NCBI GenBank assembly: GCA_964439745.1
Contig: CAYTQK010000026.1
Location: 1 to 18,126, forward strand
DNA from: CAYTQK01 sp964439745
GTDB taxonomy: Bacteria > Desulfobacterota > Desulfobacteria > Desulfobacterales > Desulfosudaceae
Direction of reading: 5' to 3'
Length of the DNA stretch: 18,126 bases
Positions 9,712-16,720 of this stretch are shown piece by piece. Position numbers and translations under genes: made by a program. Below the pieces are notes generated by a model, which saw only the letters and a list, made by a program, of their open reading frames with translations, made no database searches and was not told where the DNA came from. The first letter of the stretch is position 1; each line of letters opens with the position of its first letter.

Positions 9712-10869
9712 TCATTCCAGGAGCAGGGCGGGTTTCATGTTTTCCGGGCATTGCCGCAGAAAATACTTGTCGGTCATGCCGGAAATAAAATCCCGGACGA
9801 TTTCGGCGGTGCAGTGATTTTCAACGTAATCCGTCGACATGTCTTCCAAAAAACGGGTGAAAATGACCGACGAACGGTTGCCGGTTGCAATGTCCCGGGA
9901 ATATCGTTCAAAAAGCAGGTAAAAGAGCTCGCGAATGCTGGCCGAGGCGGCCTTGATTTTTTTGTTCATGTAAATCGTTTCATAATTAAAGTTTTTCAAG
10001 CACCGCAGTGCTTCGGAAACCTCCGGGCTGAAAGCGATGTGGTCATGATCGATACTGTTTTTTACAACATCGGTCACCAGGCTGTAAACAATTTTGCCGT
10101 TGGTGTCGCCCAGGACCTTCACGCTCCCGGCCGGCAGGTCGGTGCGGGAAATCAGGTTCAGGCGGATGGCGTCCTCGATATCGCGGCCGATGTAGCTGAT
10201 GGTGTCGGCAAAGCGGACCACGCACCCTTCCAGAGTCATGGGCATCAACCGGGTGTCCGGCCGTTTCTTCTTGGCGGCCATCTCATCGGCCAGGTCGGCG
10301 AAGGTCTTCCCCCGCCGGGGCTTCAGATCCCGCGTGTGGATCTCCCCGTCATGGCAGAGAATCCCGTCCAGGGTCTGCAGGCATAAATTACAGCCCCGCC
10401 CTTTGCGCTCCACCGTATCAAGAAAGTGAACACTCTGCACGTTGTGCAGGTAATGATCAATCCCGGCCTGCTGACATAGTTCCGAAAGATAGGTTTCCCC
10501 TTCATGGCCGAAAGGGGCGTGACCGATATCGTGACCCAGGGCAATGGCTTCGATCAGATCTTCATTCAGCCGCAGCATGCGCCCGATGGTCCGGGCCACC
10601 CGGGAGACCAGCTGCACATGGAGTACCCGGTGGGTAATGTGATCGTTTTCCACCAGGTAGAAAACCTGGGTTTTGTCAATATAGCGAGTATAGGCCAGGG
10701 AATGCAGAATCCGGTCCACATCTACCCCGAAGGGGCGGCGATAGTCTCTTTCCAGCAGGGGCTCTTCTTTCAGCCGCTGCGCCCGCCCGTCGCGTTCGGC
10801 GGCAGGACAGAGAACGCAGGATTCCCGTTGATCCAGAAGGCTTCTGATATGTTGCAGAAATTCGGACAT
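9712..10869 (-). CDS. dGTPase-like HD-domain triphosphohydrolase
   Basis: The product (385 residues from ATG 10869) belongs to the dGTP triphosphohydrolase branch of the HD superfamily, which converts dNTPs to deoxynucleoside plus tripolyphosphate. Visible metal-site residues are H80 (ITHRVLHV), H113-D114 (LGHDIGHAPFGHEGE) and D222 (VRFADTISYIGRDIEDAI). The N-terminal DRILHSLAYTRYIDKTQVF is a typical dGTPase block. A CxxC pair (C18, C21 in ESCVLCPAA) near the N-terminus is less usual. The frame stays open to TTG 10920, which would add 17 residues. Neither start has a strong SD; ATG is preferred because conserved sequence begins after it. The GGDEF gene stop is 17 bp before TTG 10920 and 68 bp before the ATG, on the same strand. 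It controls dNTP pools or may act on another nucleotide. Confidence 0.85.
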   Translation of the reverse strand: MSEFLQHIRSLLDQRESCVLCPAAERDGRAQRLKEEPLLERDYRRPFGVDVDRILHSLAYTRYIDKTQVFYLVENDHITHRVLHVQLVSRVARTIGRMLRLNEDLIEAIALGHDIGHAPFGHEGETYLSELCQQAGIDHYLHNVQSVHFLDTVERKGRGCNLCLQTLDGILCHDGEIHTRDLKPRRGKTFADLADEMAAKKKRPDTRLMPMTLEGCVVRFADTISYIGRDIEDAIRLNLISRTDLPAGSVKVLGDTNGKIVYSLVTDVVKNSIDHDHIAFSPEVSEALRCLKNFNYETIYMNKKIKAASASIRELFYLLFERYSRDIATGNRSSVIFTRFLEDMSTDYVENHCTAEIVRDFISGMTDKYFLRQCPENMKPALLLE

Positions 10870-10937
10870 ATGAAAATCCGGTGATTTGGCGGTTACGAAA
10901 AACCGGTTGGTGCGAATCAATCCGCCGGTGGTCTGCC

Positions 10938-12017
10938 TCAGGGGGTTTCGCAGTCATATTCGATCCGGTTTTTCCCTTTGGCCTTGGCGTGGTAAAGGGC
11001 CTGGTCGGCCCGGTCAACCAGGGAGTCTGTAGATTCACCGGGCAGGTAGCCGGCCACGCCAAAGGAAGCGGTGAGGCGAAGGGACTCGGAAATTTCCGGG
11101 AATCTCAGTTCCCGGACCACGTTCAGCAGCCGCTGCAGGCAGTCTAAATTGCCGTCCCGGCATTCAAAGTTGACAAAAATAACCAGAAACTCCTCGCCGC
11201 CGTAGCGGGCCACGTAATCTTCATTGCGGATATTGTCCTTGATGGCCTGGGAGAACCGTTTCAAGACCGTGTCGCCCGCCTGGTGGCCATAGGTATCGTT
11301 GATGGCTTTAAAATTGTCCAGGTCGATCATGCACACGGCAAAGGTAAGCCCGGTGCGGTCGGCAAAGGCTTTTTCCCGGGCCAGGCTGGCAAATCCCTCC
11401 CGGCGGTTATGCAGGTTGGTCAGGCTGTCGTGGGTGGCCAGGCGCCGCACTTTGCGGCGAAGATTGGCGATATAGCTGGCCAGGATCGACATCCACAGCA
11501 GGGAAACCAGCAGGATGAAACTGCGCATGGCTTCCAGGCGGAACACCGCTTCGGCCGGATTGGCACGGTGCAGCAGGGTCATGGCAGCAATGTACAAAAC
11601 CAGGGTGATGCCGACCAGGACAAAAAATTCCCGCATGCGAAGCCGAAAGGTGCCGAAGATGAAAATCAGGATATAGACCATCAGGTTGATGCCGCGCAGG
11701 ATATTGGTGGAATAGTAGGAGACGATGGTCATGAAGACGATGCCGATCATCATCTGCAGGATGGTCAGGCTGGGATCCTTGAAGCGGAGGCTGGCCCCGC
11801 TGCGGAGCAAGGCGTAAATCACGGTGTTGGCCGCCAGCAGGGAACCGCCGAGGGCGAGGGTTCCATAGATAGACAGATCGCGCACGAACCCGAAAGAGTG
11901 GTTCACCAGAACCATGGCCAGCAGCACCAGGTAGCCGGAAAGTGCCAGCGAAAACCGTTTTATCCGCAAGGACTGGTGACGATCATCGGTCAGAAGCAGC
12001 TTGGTCAGGTCGTTCAT
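10938..12017 (-). CDS. membrane diguanylate cyclase (six-TM GGDEF protein)
   Basis: The 359-residue protein has about six hydrophobic segments between residues 22 and 185, with no recognisable ligand-binding domain. A GGDEF domain follows from about 190: HDSLTNLHNRR, then MIDLDNFKAINDTYGHQAGD, then the active-site loop GGEEF at 273-277. The inhibitory I-site RxxD is present as RNED (264-267), at the proper five-residue spacing. It should therefore be an active cyclase that makes c-di-GMP from two GTP and is product-inhibited. No EAL or HD-GYP partner is in the window. ATG 12017 has only a weak purine stretch upstream. The small Cys-rich gene ends 42 bp before it, so the two may share a transcript, and the dGTPase-like gene lies downstream. 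Confidence 0.92.
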   Translation of the reverse strand: MNDLTKLLLTDDRHQSLRIKRFSLALSGYLVLLAMVLVNHSFGFVRDLSIYGTLALGGSLLAANTVIYALLRSGASLRFKDPSLTILQMMIGIVFMTIVSYYSTNILRGINLMVYILIFIFGTFRLRMREFFVLVGITLVLYIAAMTLLHRANPAEAVFRLEAMRSFILLVSLLWMSILASYIANLRRKVRRLATHDSLTNLHNRREGFASLAREKAFADRTGLTFAVCMIDLDNFKAINDTYGHQAGDTVLKRFSQAIKDNIRNEDYVARYGGEEFLVIFVNFECRDGNLDCLQRLLNVVRELRFPEISESLRLTASFGVAGYLPGESTDSLVDRADQALYHAKAKGKNRIEYDCETP

Positions 12018-12059
12018 GGTTCTTTACAGCCGATCCCTCAATGGCAGGCGCGAATCGGA

Positions 12060-12266
12060 TCACTCCCAGGGCTTTTTGCCGGTTTGTCTCTCCCGGGATG
12101 TGCATGGCGTGGGTATGTTCAAAAACCGGGCCGGACGTCCGCAGACATAATGGTACATAAATTTTACAAACGGTTGCAGCCACTCGTTCCGACTTCTGCT
12201 GGCCACGCAGATGGGACACATGCGGTCGCAGATCCGGCCGATGCCTTTGACCCTGGTCTCCGTCAT
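12060..12266 (-). CDS. small Cys-rich protein with CxxxCPxC motif
   Basis: A 68-residue product starts at ATG 12266, which is preceded by GGGGGGAAACGA. The same frame is open to a TTG at 12299, but the SD position favours the ATG. It has C13, C17 and C20 in RICDRMCPICVASRS, then C42 (YHYVCGRPARF) and C55 (IPTPCTSRERQ), and ends GKKPWE. The CPxC pair with later cysteines suggests a metal-binding or zinc-ribbon-like protein. The form resembles short uncharacterised proteins that I recall from Deltaproteobacteria (CPxC near the N-terminus, GxxPxE at the C-terminus), though I cannot verify this without a search. No function is known. It is first in line before the diguanylate cyclase, with a candidate promoter at 12343-12370. 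Confidence 0.6.
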   Translation of the reverse strand: MTETRVKGIGRICDRMCPICVASRSRNEWLQPFVKFMYHYVCGRPARFLNIPTPCTSRERQTGKKPWE

Positions 12267-12278
12267 TCGTTTCCCCCC
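12267..12278 (-). promoter_or_regulatory. purine-rich ribosome-binding site deciding the small Cys-rich protein start
   Basis: On the - strand the sequence GGGGGGAAACGA directly precedes ATG 12266, with the G-run about 6 bases away. The alternative TTG 12299 has no comparable site. This supports the 68-residue form. Confidence 0.45.
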
Positions 12279-12342
12279 GGGGTGAAAATGGTTCCTCAAT
12301 ATCCGCCGGCAACGGGTTTGAACATATTCTGTTGTCTATCCA

Positions 12343-12370
12343 TTATTATGCTTTTTTATCAGCTGGTAAA
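12343..12370 (-). promoter_or_regulatory. candidate sigma-70 promoter for the small Cys-rich gene
   Basis: On the - strand, TTTACC (12370-12365) and TAATAA (12348-12343) are separated by 16 bases, each 4 of 6 to consensus, inside an AT-rich island in an otherwise GC-rich region. It would drive the small Cys-rich gene, the diguanylate cyclase and possibly the dGTPase-like gene. The match is modest. Confidence 0.35.
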
Positions 12371-12404
12371 GTGAAAATGTTTTTTGCACGGAACAATCCG
12401 GGGG

Positions 12405-12461
12405 CATCATCTCCCGAAGAGGTCGTCCCGCCAGGGGCGGTAACCCTTTCGGGAGATGATG
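12405..12461. repeat. 14-bp perfect inverted repeat with inner hairpin
   Basis: CATCATCTCCCGAA (12405-12418) is exactly complementary to TTCGGGAGATGATG (12448-12461). The interior can form a second hairpin, CCGCC-AGG-GGCGG (12428-12440), giving a long rod. It lies 44 bp downstream of the fadA stop and upstream of the small-gene promoter. No T-run follows on either strand, so it is not a classic intrinsic terminator. It might be a 3'-end stabiliser of the fad mRNA, a small structured RNA, or a dispersed REP-like repeat. Confidence 0.6.
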
Positions 12462-12505
12462 TCCGGAAACAGCGAGTCGGAGTGGACCCACCGCGGCGTA
12501 GGTGC

Positions 12506-13690
12506 TTAGTCACATAGCTCGAACAGGCCGGCAGCCCCCATGCCGCCGCCGATGCACATGGACTCCACCCCGTACTTGACGCCCCTGGCCTGCATATTGG
12601 CCAGCAGGGTGGCGCACAGCTTGGCGCCGGTGCATCCCAAAGGATGCCCCAGGGCGATGGCGCCGCCGTGGATGTTGATATTGTCCATGTATTTTTCCAG
12701 GCCCAGTTCGCGGATGCAGTACAGGGCCTGGGAGGCGAAGGCCTCGTTGATTTCCCAGAGGCCGATGTCGTCGATGGTCAGGCCGGCCTTGTCCAGGAGC
12801 TTGGGGATGGCGTAGCGGGGGCCGACACCCATTTCATCCGGCCGGCAGCCGACGGTGGTATAGATCTTGAGCTTGGCGATGGGCTTGACGCCCAGTTCCT
12901 TGACCATGTCTTCGCTCATGATGACGGCGGCGGCAGCGCCGTCGGTGGTCTGGGAGGAGTTCCCGGCGGTGACCGAGCCGTTGGCGGCAAAGACCGGCCG
13001 CAGCTTGCCCAGGCCTTCGACGGTGGTGGACTCCCGGATACCGTCGTCAAAATCCTGCAGGAACGTTTCCTTTTTGTAGGTGCCGTCCTCCTGCTTGACG
13101 AATTTGACGGCCGGGGTGGGCACGATTTCCGTGTAGAGCTTTTCCGCCTTGGCCTTGGACGCCTTCATCTGGGAGTTGTAGGCGAATTCGTCCTGCATCT
13201 CCCGGCTGATGCCGTAGCGGTTGGCCACGTTTTCCGCGGTAATGCCCATGGAGGTATACAGGTCGGCATGCTCAATCGACCAGTCCGGATTGGGCCGGGG
13301 CAGGTTGCCGCCCATGGGCACGTAGGTCATGGATTCCACGCCGCCGCCGATGGTGACGTCCGACCAGCCGGACATGACCCGCAGCGAGGCCAGGGCGATG
13401 GCTTCCAGCCCGGAAGAGCAGAAACGGTTGACGGTGGCCCCGGAAACCTCGATGGGAAAACCGGCCATCTGGCCGGCGATACGGCCGATGTTCAGTCCCT
13501 GCTCCGCTTCCGGAAAGGAACAGCCGATCATGAGATCGTCCACGACCTTTTTTTCCAGGCCGGGTGTTTTTTCCATGGCGGCGTTCAGGATAAAGGCCAG
13601 CAGGTCGTCCGGGCGGGTATCCTTCAGGGCGCCCCGGCGGTTTTTACAGCCGGGCGTTCTTACGGAAGTGACAATATAGGCATCTCTCAT
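12506..13690 (-). CDS. fadA: acetyl-CoA C-acyltransferase (3-ketoacyl-CoA thiolase)
   Basis: The 394-residue thiolase cleaves 3-ketoacyl-CoA with CoA to give acetyl-CoA and a shortened acyl-CoA, the last step of beta-oxidation. The acyl-carrying cysteine is C91 (NRFCSSGLEAIA), the general-base histidine is H349 (GGAIALGHPLGCTGAK) and the second cysteine is C379 (SMCIGGGMGAAG); WEINEAF is also present. Positions match the family closely. An upstream GTG at 13708 is in frame but sits inside the ribosome-binding site of ATG 13690, so the ATG is the start. The gene follows the fadN-type gene after 39 bp on the same strand. The order fadN-fadA is also that of the Bacillus fadNAE operon. The acetoacetyl-CoA thiolase direction is possible, but the neighbour argues for fatty-acid degradation. 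Confidence 0.95.
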   Translation of the reverse strand: MRDAYIVTSVRTPGCKNRRGALKDTRPDDLLAFILNAAMEKTPGLEKKVVDDLMIGCSFPEAEQGLNIGRIAGQMAGFPIEVSGATVNRFCSSGLEAIALASLRVMSGWSDVTIGGGVESMTYVPMGGNLPRPNPDWSIEHADLYTSMGITAENVANRYGISREMQDEFAYNSQMKASKAKAEKLYTEIVPTPAVKFVKQEDGTYKKETFLQDFDDGIRESTTVEGLGKLRPVFAANGSVTAGNSSQTTDGAAAAVIMSEDMVKELGVKPIAKLKIYTTVGCRPDEMGVGPRYAIPKLLDKAGLTIDDIGLWEINEAFASQALYCIRELGLEKYMDNINIHGGAIALGHPLGCTGAKLCATLLANMQARGVKYGVESMCIGGGMGAAGLFELCD

Positions 13691-13698
13691 TCTATTTT

Positions 13699-13705
13699 CC
13701 TCCTT
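13699..13705 (-). promoter_or_regulatory. consensus ribosome-binding site of fadA
   Basis: AAGGAGG on the - strand, 8 bases before ATG 13690. It overlaps the competing in-frame GTG at 13708, which therefore is unlikely to be used. Confidence 0.8.
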
Positions 13706-13729
13706 CACTAGGGTCCAACAAAAAACGGA

Positions 13730-15853
13730 TTAATTTCTGAGTGGTTTGCCGGTTTTCAGCATGTGGTCAATGCGGGCCATGGTTTTTTCCTGTTTCAGAA
13801 AGTCGATAAAGGCTTCCCGTTCCAGGTTGAGAATGGCCTGCTCATCCACCGTGCTGTAAGTCCGGGCGTAGCCGCCGCCGATCACAAAGGCGATCCGCCG
13901 GGCCAGGAAGGCGTCGTATTCGCTGACATAGCCGCCGCTTTGCATGTTGAAGATTTCGGCGTTGACCATGCCCCAGGCCGCTTCACCCACCACTTTGAGG
14001 GGCTTTTGGCGGGGAGTGGCATAGCCGTCGGCCACCATGCGCAGAACTTCCCGCTTGGCTTCGCCGATGAGGTGGTCGCGGTTGTAGACAATGCGGTCGT
14101 TGGGGCCGAGAAAGCCGTTGGCCCGGGCTTCGGCCGCTGACATGGACACCTTGGCCATGGCGATGTTCATAAAAGTGGGAATGAAGAATTTGGCGATTTC
14201 AGCATCCTTGACCGGTGCGGGAATGCCGCTGATCATTTTTTTCCAGAGGTTCATGCAGCCGGTACCGGCCGGCAGCACACCCACCCCGATTTCCACCAGG
14301 CCCATGAACAGTTCGGCATGGGCGACAATGCGGTCGGCGCCCAGGCAGACTTCACAGCCCCCGCCCAGGGTCATGCCGTAGGGGGCCGCCACCACCGGAA
14401 AGTGAGAGTAGCGTTCCCGCTGGACCGCCTGCTGGAGAGAGTCGATCATCTTGTCGATGGCGTCGAACTGGCCGGCTTCCACCGCGGTTTTGACCTCTTT
14501 CAAGTCCGCCCCGGCGGAAAAGGCACCGGGCATGCCGCCGGCCTGGTTGCCGATCACCAGCCCCACGCCGTTTTCGTCCACGTAATCCAGGGATTCATGG
14601 AGGAATTCGATCAGTTCGGTGTTGAGGGCGTTCATCTTGGTGTGGAATTCGCAGCAGAAGACCCCGTCGCCCAGGTCGATGAGGGAGGCCGAGGCGCAGC
14701 TCTTGACCTCTTTGCCCATGCCTTTCAGAATCTCCAGGGACACGGCTTCTTCGCTGACCTGTTTTTTCTGGTAGGCTTCGCTGGCAAAATCATAAAACCA
14801 GGTTTCGCCGTTTTCGGTTTTGTAAAAGGTCTGGTTGCCGTTGGCCAGCATCTTTTTGACCTTTTCCGGGACGGCCATGCCGTCTTTTTCCATCTTGGCC
14901 ACCGCTTCGGCCACCCCGATGGCGTCCCAGGTCTCAAAGGGGCCCAGTTCAAAGTTGTAGCCCCATTTCATGGCGTTGTCGATTTCCACGATGGTGTCGG
15001 AGATTTCCGGCACCCGGTTGGCGGCGTAAATCAGGCCGTGGGCGGTAACCTTCCAGGCGTACTGGGCGCCCTTGTCGTCCCCGTAAACAATGGCCTTCAT
15101 TTTGTCCGGAGTGGTCGCCTGCTGCCTGGCTTCGGCCAGGCAAGGGAAATCCGGGGCGCCGTACTCTTCATATTCCAGGGTCCCGGGATTGATCACCTTG
15201 CGGATGATCTTACCTTCCGGGCTTTTTTCGGTCTTGTAGAAGCCGGCGCCCACCTTTTTGCCCAGCAGGTTGTTTTCCAGCATCTTGCCGACAAAATCCG
15301 GAGTCAGAAAATCGTCCCGGGCCTCGTCGTCGGTGACCAGGTCATAGGTGTTTTTGGCTACGTGGCTCATGGTATCCAGCCCCACCAGGTCGGTGGTCTT
15401 GAACATGGCCGTCTTGGGTCTGCCCATGACCGGGCCGAACAGGGCGTCGGCCTCGGGAATGGTCAGGTCCATTTCCTGCATGACCTGCATGGCCTTGACG
15501 ATGCCCTGGACACCGATGCGGTTGCCGATGAAGTTGGGCGTGTCCTTGGCCCAGACAATGCCCTTGCCCAGCCTTTTTTCACCGAAATCGGCTATGAAAT
15601 CCAGCACATCCTGGCGGGTGTGCTCCCCGCGGATGAGTTCCAGCAGGTGCATGTAGCGGACAGGAGTGAAAAAGTGGGTGCCCAGGAAGTGTTCGCAGAA
15701 GTCCTGGCTGCGGCCGGCGGACATGTCTTTCAAGGAATGCCGGAGGTATTGGATGATGCCATTCTGCCCGGCATCCGGACCGGTTTCGCGCCGGGGGAAC
15801 GGTCCTGCTTTGATTCCTGGTTTTCCACCACCACCTCGACGATCCAGTCGCAT
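13730..15853 (-). CDS. fadN: fadN-type 3-hydroxyacyl-CoA dehydrogenase/enoyl-CoA hydratase, main C-terminal part of a frameshifted gene
   Basis: This frame holds most of a bifunctional beta-oxidation protein. True homology begins near LKDMSAGRSQDF (about residue 41); the preceding residues are frame-shifted. The dehydrogenase catalytic pair is visible as H60 (LGTHFFTPVRYMHLLELI) with its following E, and DTPNFIGNRIG is typical. The second HAD C-terminal segment includes MKWGYNFELGPFETWDAIG. From about 400 the enoyl-CoA hydratase/isomerase domain follows, with oxyanion-hole motif AFSAGADLKE (about 440) and GGGCEVCLGADRIVAHAE (about 495). The order HAD then ECH is that of FadN, the reverse of E. 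coli FadB. With the N-terminal fragment the total is about 800 residues, the family length. Without the N-terminal NAD-binding domain this piece alone could hydrate enoyl-CoA but not oxidise 3-hydroxyacyl-CoA. It sits 39 bp upstream of fadA. Confidence 0.85.
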   Translation of the reverse strand: MRLDRRGGGGKPGIKAGPFPRRETGPDAGQNGIIQYLRHSLKDMSAGRSQDFCEHFLGTHFFTPVRYMHLLELIRGEHTRQDVLDFIADFGEKRLGKGIVWAKDTPNFIGNRIGVQGIVKAMQVMQEMDLTIPEADALFGPVMGRPKTAMFKTTDLVGLDTMSHVAKNTYDLVTDDEARDDFLTPDFVGKMLENNLLGKKVGAGFYKTEKSPEGKIIRKVINPGTLEYEEYGAPDFPCLAEARQQATTPDKMKAIVYGDDKGAQYAWKVTAHGLIYAANRVPEISDTIVEIDNAMKWGYNFELGPFETWDAIGVAEAVAKMEKDGMAVPEKVKKMLANGNQTFYKTENGETWFYDFASEAYQKKQVSEEAVSLEILKGMGKEVKSCASASLIDLGDGVFCCEFHTKMNALNTELIEFLHESLDYVDENGVGLVIGNQAGGMPGAFSAGADLKEVKTAVEAGQFDAIDKMIDSLQQAVQRERYSHFPVVAAPYGMTLGGGCEVCLGADRIVAHAELFMGLVEIGVGVLPAGTGCMNLWKKMISGIPAPVKDAEIAKFFIPTFMNIAMAKVSMSAAEARANGFLGPNDRIVYNRDHLIGEAKREVLRMVADGYATPRQKPLKVVGEAAWGMVNAEIFNMQSGGYVSEYDAFLARRIAFVIGGGYARTYSTVDEQAILNLEREAFIDFLKQEKTMARIDHMLKTGKPLRN

Positions 15854-16134
15854 TCGGCCAGCTTGTCGAAATCATCTTCCAGGTTGCCGATGGAAATCAG
15901 CTGGGCGTCGTCCTTGTGCATCAGGGCGGCCGGAGACGACATGAGGATGGTATCAAAGCCCTGCTTGACAATGCGGTTTCTGGCGGCCGGATCATTCTTT
16001 TCCTCATCCTTCAGATCAAAGGGGACGATATCCAGCAGCAGGGTCTCCACGCCCGCGCTGGCCAGCAGTGCGGCAATGCCCCCGCCCATGACGCCGGATC
16101 CGATCACGGCGGCTTTCTTGATTTTTCTGTTCAT
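15730..16134 (-). CDS. fadN: N-terminal NAD-binding fragment of the frameshifted fadN-type gene
   Basis: ATG 16134 is preceded by AGGAGGT 6 bases away. The frame encodes the Rossmann domain of a 3-hydroxyacyl-CoA dehydrogenase: AAVIGSGVMGGGIAALLASAG (shown in part: GSGVMGGGIA) gives the GxGxxG NAD site at about 12-17, and CDWIVEVVVEN is the conserved strand near residue 95-105. After VVVEN the sequence becomes atypical (QESKQDRSPGAKPVRMPG), then SSNTSGIP matches the family again before TGA. The next expected residues, LKDMSAG, continue in the frame of the C-terminal fragment. One missing base near 15737 would join the two. The atypical 20-residue stretch has the right length but wrong residues, and the other frame also holds family-like pieces, so further paired indels are likely. 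Sequencing error or recent inactivation are both possible. Confidence 0.8.
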   Translation of the reverse strand: MNRKIKKAAVIGSGVMGGGIAALLASAGVETLLLDIVPFDLKDEEKNDPAARNRIVKQGFDTILMSSPAALMHKDDAQLISIGNLEDDFDKLAECDWIVEVVVENQESKQDRSPGAKPVRMPGRMASSNTSGIP

Positions 16135-16140
16135 TACGTT

Positions 16141-16147
16141 ACCTCCT
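16141..16147 (-). promoter_or_regulatory. strong ribosome-binding site of the fadN-type gene
   Basis: AGGAGGT on the - strand, 6 bases before ATG 16134. An intact translation start argues that the frameshift further in is recent or an error. Confidence 0.75.
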
Positions 16148-16156
16148 GATAGTACT

Positions 16157-16176
16157 GGTTATAAAAATTGATAACC
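16157..16176. promoter_or_regulatory. candidate operator: inverted repeat before fadN-type gene
   Basis: GGTTAT and ATAACC are perfect 6-bp inverted arms around an AT-rich 8-base centre, just upstream of the fad ribosome-binding site. Beta-oxidation operons are commonly repressed by TetR- or GntR-type regulators that bind such repeats. No regulator gene is in the window and the repeat is short. Confidence 0.3.
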
Positions 16177-16359
16177 CGACAAAAATGCAGAAGCGGAGCG
16201 TCCCCCCGGGTGTTGTCGCGAGAAGGCGGCAAAGCCGATCAGCGGGCGGCTTCTGCCAGTGGCGGCCACCGCCGCCGATATTTTTTGTCAAGCCATCGAA
16301 AATCGACTGATTTGTCATGATTCCAAATGGTTTTCCGGATTGTGCCCGGCCGGTGAGAC

Positions 16360-16387
16360 CACCTGACCGCACCAGGTGTTTTTGTTT
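16360..16387 (+). terminator. intrinsic-terminator-like hairpin facing the tRNA genes
   Basis: CACCTG (16360-16365) pairs with CAGGTG (16373-16378) over a 7-base loop, followed at once by TTTTTGTTT. It is oriented for + strand transcripts, yet no + strand gene lies upstream in this region. It may stop antisense transcription from the fad region or end an unseen small RNA. Confidence 0.45.
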
Positions 16388-16439
16388 ACAGCACAATCTT
16401 TTAACTTATACCAGCTGCTCGGAGAATTCAATAAAATTA

Positions 16440-16468
16440 TTGACGCCCTTTTGATAAAATGATATAAA
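16440..16468 (+). promoter_or_regulatory. near-consensus sigma-70 promoter for the tRNA-Ser pair
   Basis: TTGACG (16440-16445) and TATAAA (16463-16468) are separated by 17 bases, each 5 of 6 to consensus, in an AT-rich stretch. Transcription would begin about 16475, some 14 bases before the first tRNA. It is the best promoter in the window. Confidence 0.75.
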
Positions 16469-16488
16469 ATAAAATTTTACAGATTTTG

Positions 16489-16574
16489 GGAGGAGTGGCC
16501 GAGTGGTTGAAGGCGGCGGTCTTGAAAACCGTTGAGCGAAAGCTCCGTGGGTTCGAATCCTACCTCCTCCGCCA
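16489..16574 (+). tRNA. tRNA-Ser(TGA)
   Basis: Acceptor arm GGAGGAG (16489-16495) pairs with CTCCTCC, followed by discriminator G and an encoded CCA. The anticodon stem CGGT/ACCG encloses CTTGAAA, giving anticodon TGA, which reads UCN serine codons. A long variable arm (GAGC-GAAA-GCTC) is typical of class II tRNAs, and GGTTCGAATCC is the T arm. Confidence 0.95.
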
Positions 16575-16615
16575 GGAGAAAAAACGGCCGGTATGACATC
16601 GGCCGGTTCAGACGC

Positions 16616-16708
16616 GGAGAGATGGCCGAGCTGGCTGAAGGCGCTCGCCTGCTAAGCGAGTGTGGGGGGAAACTTCCACCGAGGGTTCGAATCCCTCTCT
16701 CTCCGCCA
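16616..16708 (+). tRNA. tRNA-Ser(GCT)
   Basis: Acceptor GGAGAGA pairs with TCTCTCC, followed by G and encoded CCA. The anticodon stem CTCGC/GCGAG encloses CTGCTAA, giving anticodon GCT, which reads AGC/AGU serine codons. The long variable arm (GTGGGGGGAAACTTCCAC) marks a serine class II tRNA. It lies 41 bases after tRNA-Ser(TGA), and the spacer can form a CGGCCG hairpin, so the two are probably processed from one transcript. A T-rich run (TTTTTCTTTTTTT) follows at once and may end transcription. Confidence 0.95.
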
Positions 16709-16720
16709 TTTTTCTTTTTT

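Larger units (their letters stand above)
16135..16488. other. 354-bp non-coding divergent region between fadN-type gene and tRNA-Ser
   Basis: No credible gene is seen here; an 85-residue open frame on the - strand has no family features. The left part should carry the fad operon promoter. A TTGACA at about 16289-16284 (- strand) has no good -10 partner. The inverted repeat GGTTAT-8-ATAACC (16157-16176) lies 22-42 bases before the fadN ATG and could be an operator. The right part holds a + strand terminator-like hairpin (16360-16383) and the tRNA promoter (16440-16468). Confidence 0.5.

Noticed and set aside
12405..12461. Integron attC site or intrinsic terminator
   Set aside because: The expected attC core sites are absent, no integrase is in the window, and no T-run follows the stem on either strand.
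14318..16171. 617-residue open frame on the + strand opposite the fadN-type gene
   Set aside because: Low-complexity shadow translation; the - strand encodes recognised HAD and ECH motifs.
16139..16396. 85-residue ORF on the - strand upstream of fadN
   Set aside because: No family features; it overlaps the fad leader and the terminator-like hairpin, and its end overlaps the fad upstream region without a plausible role.
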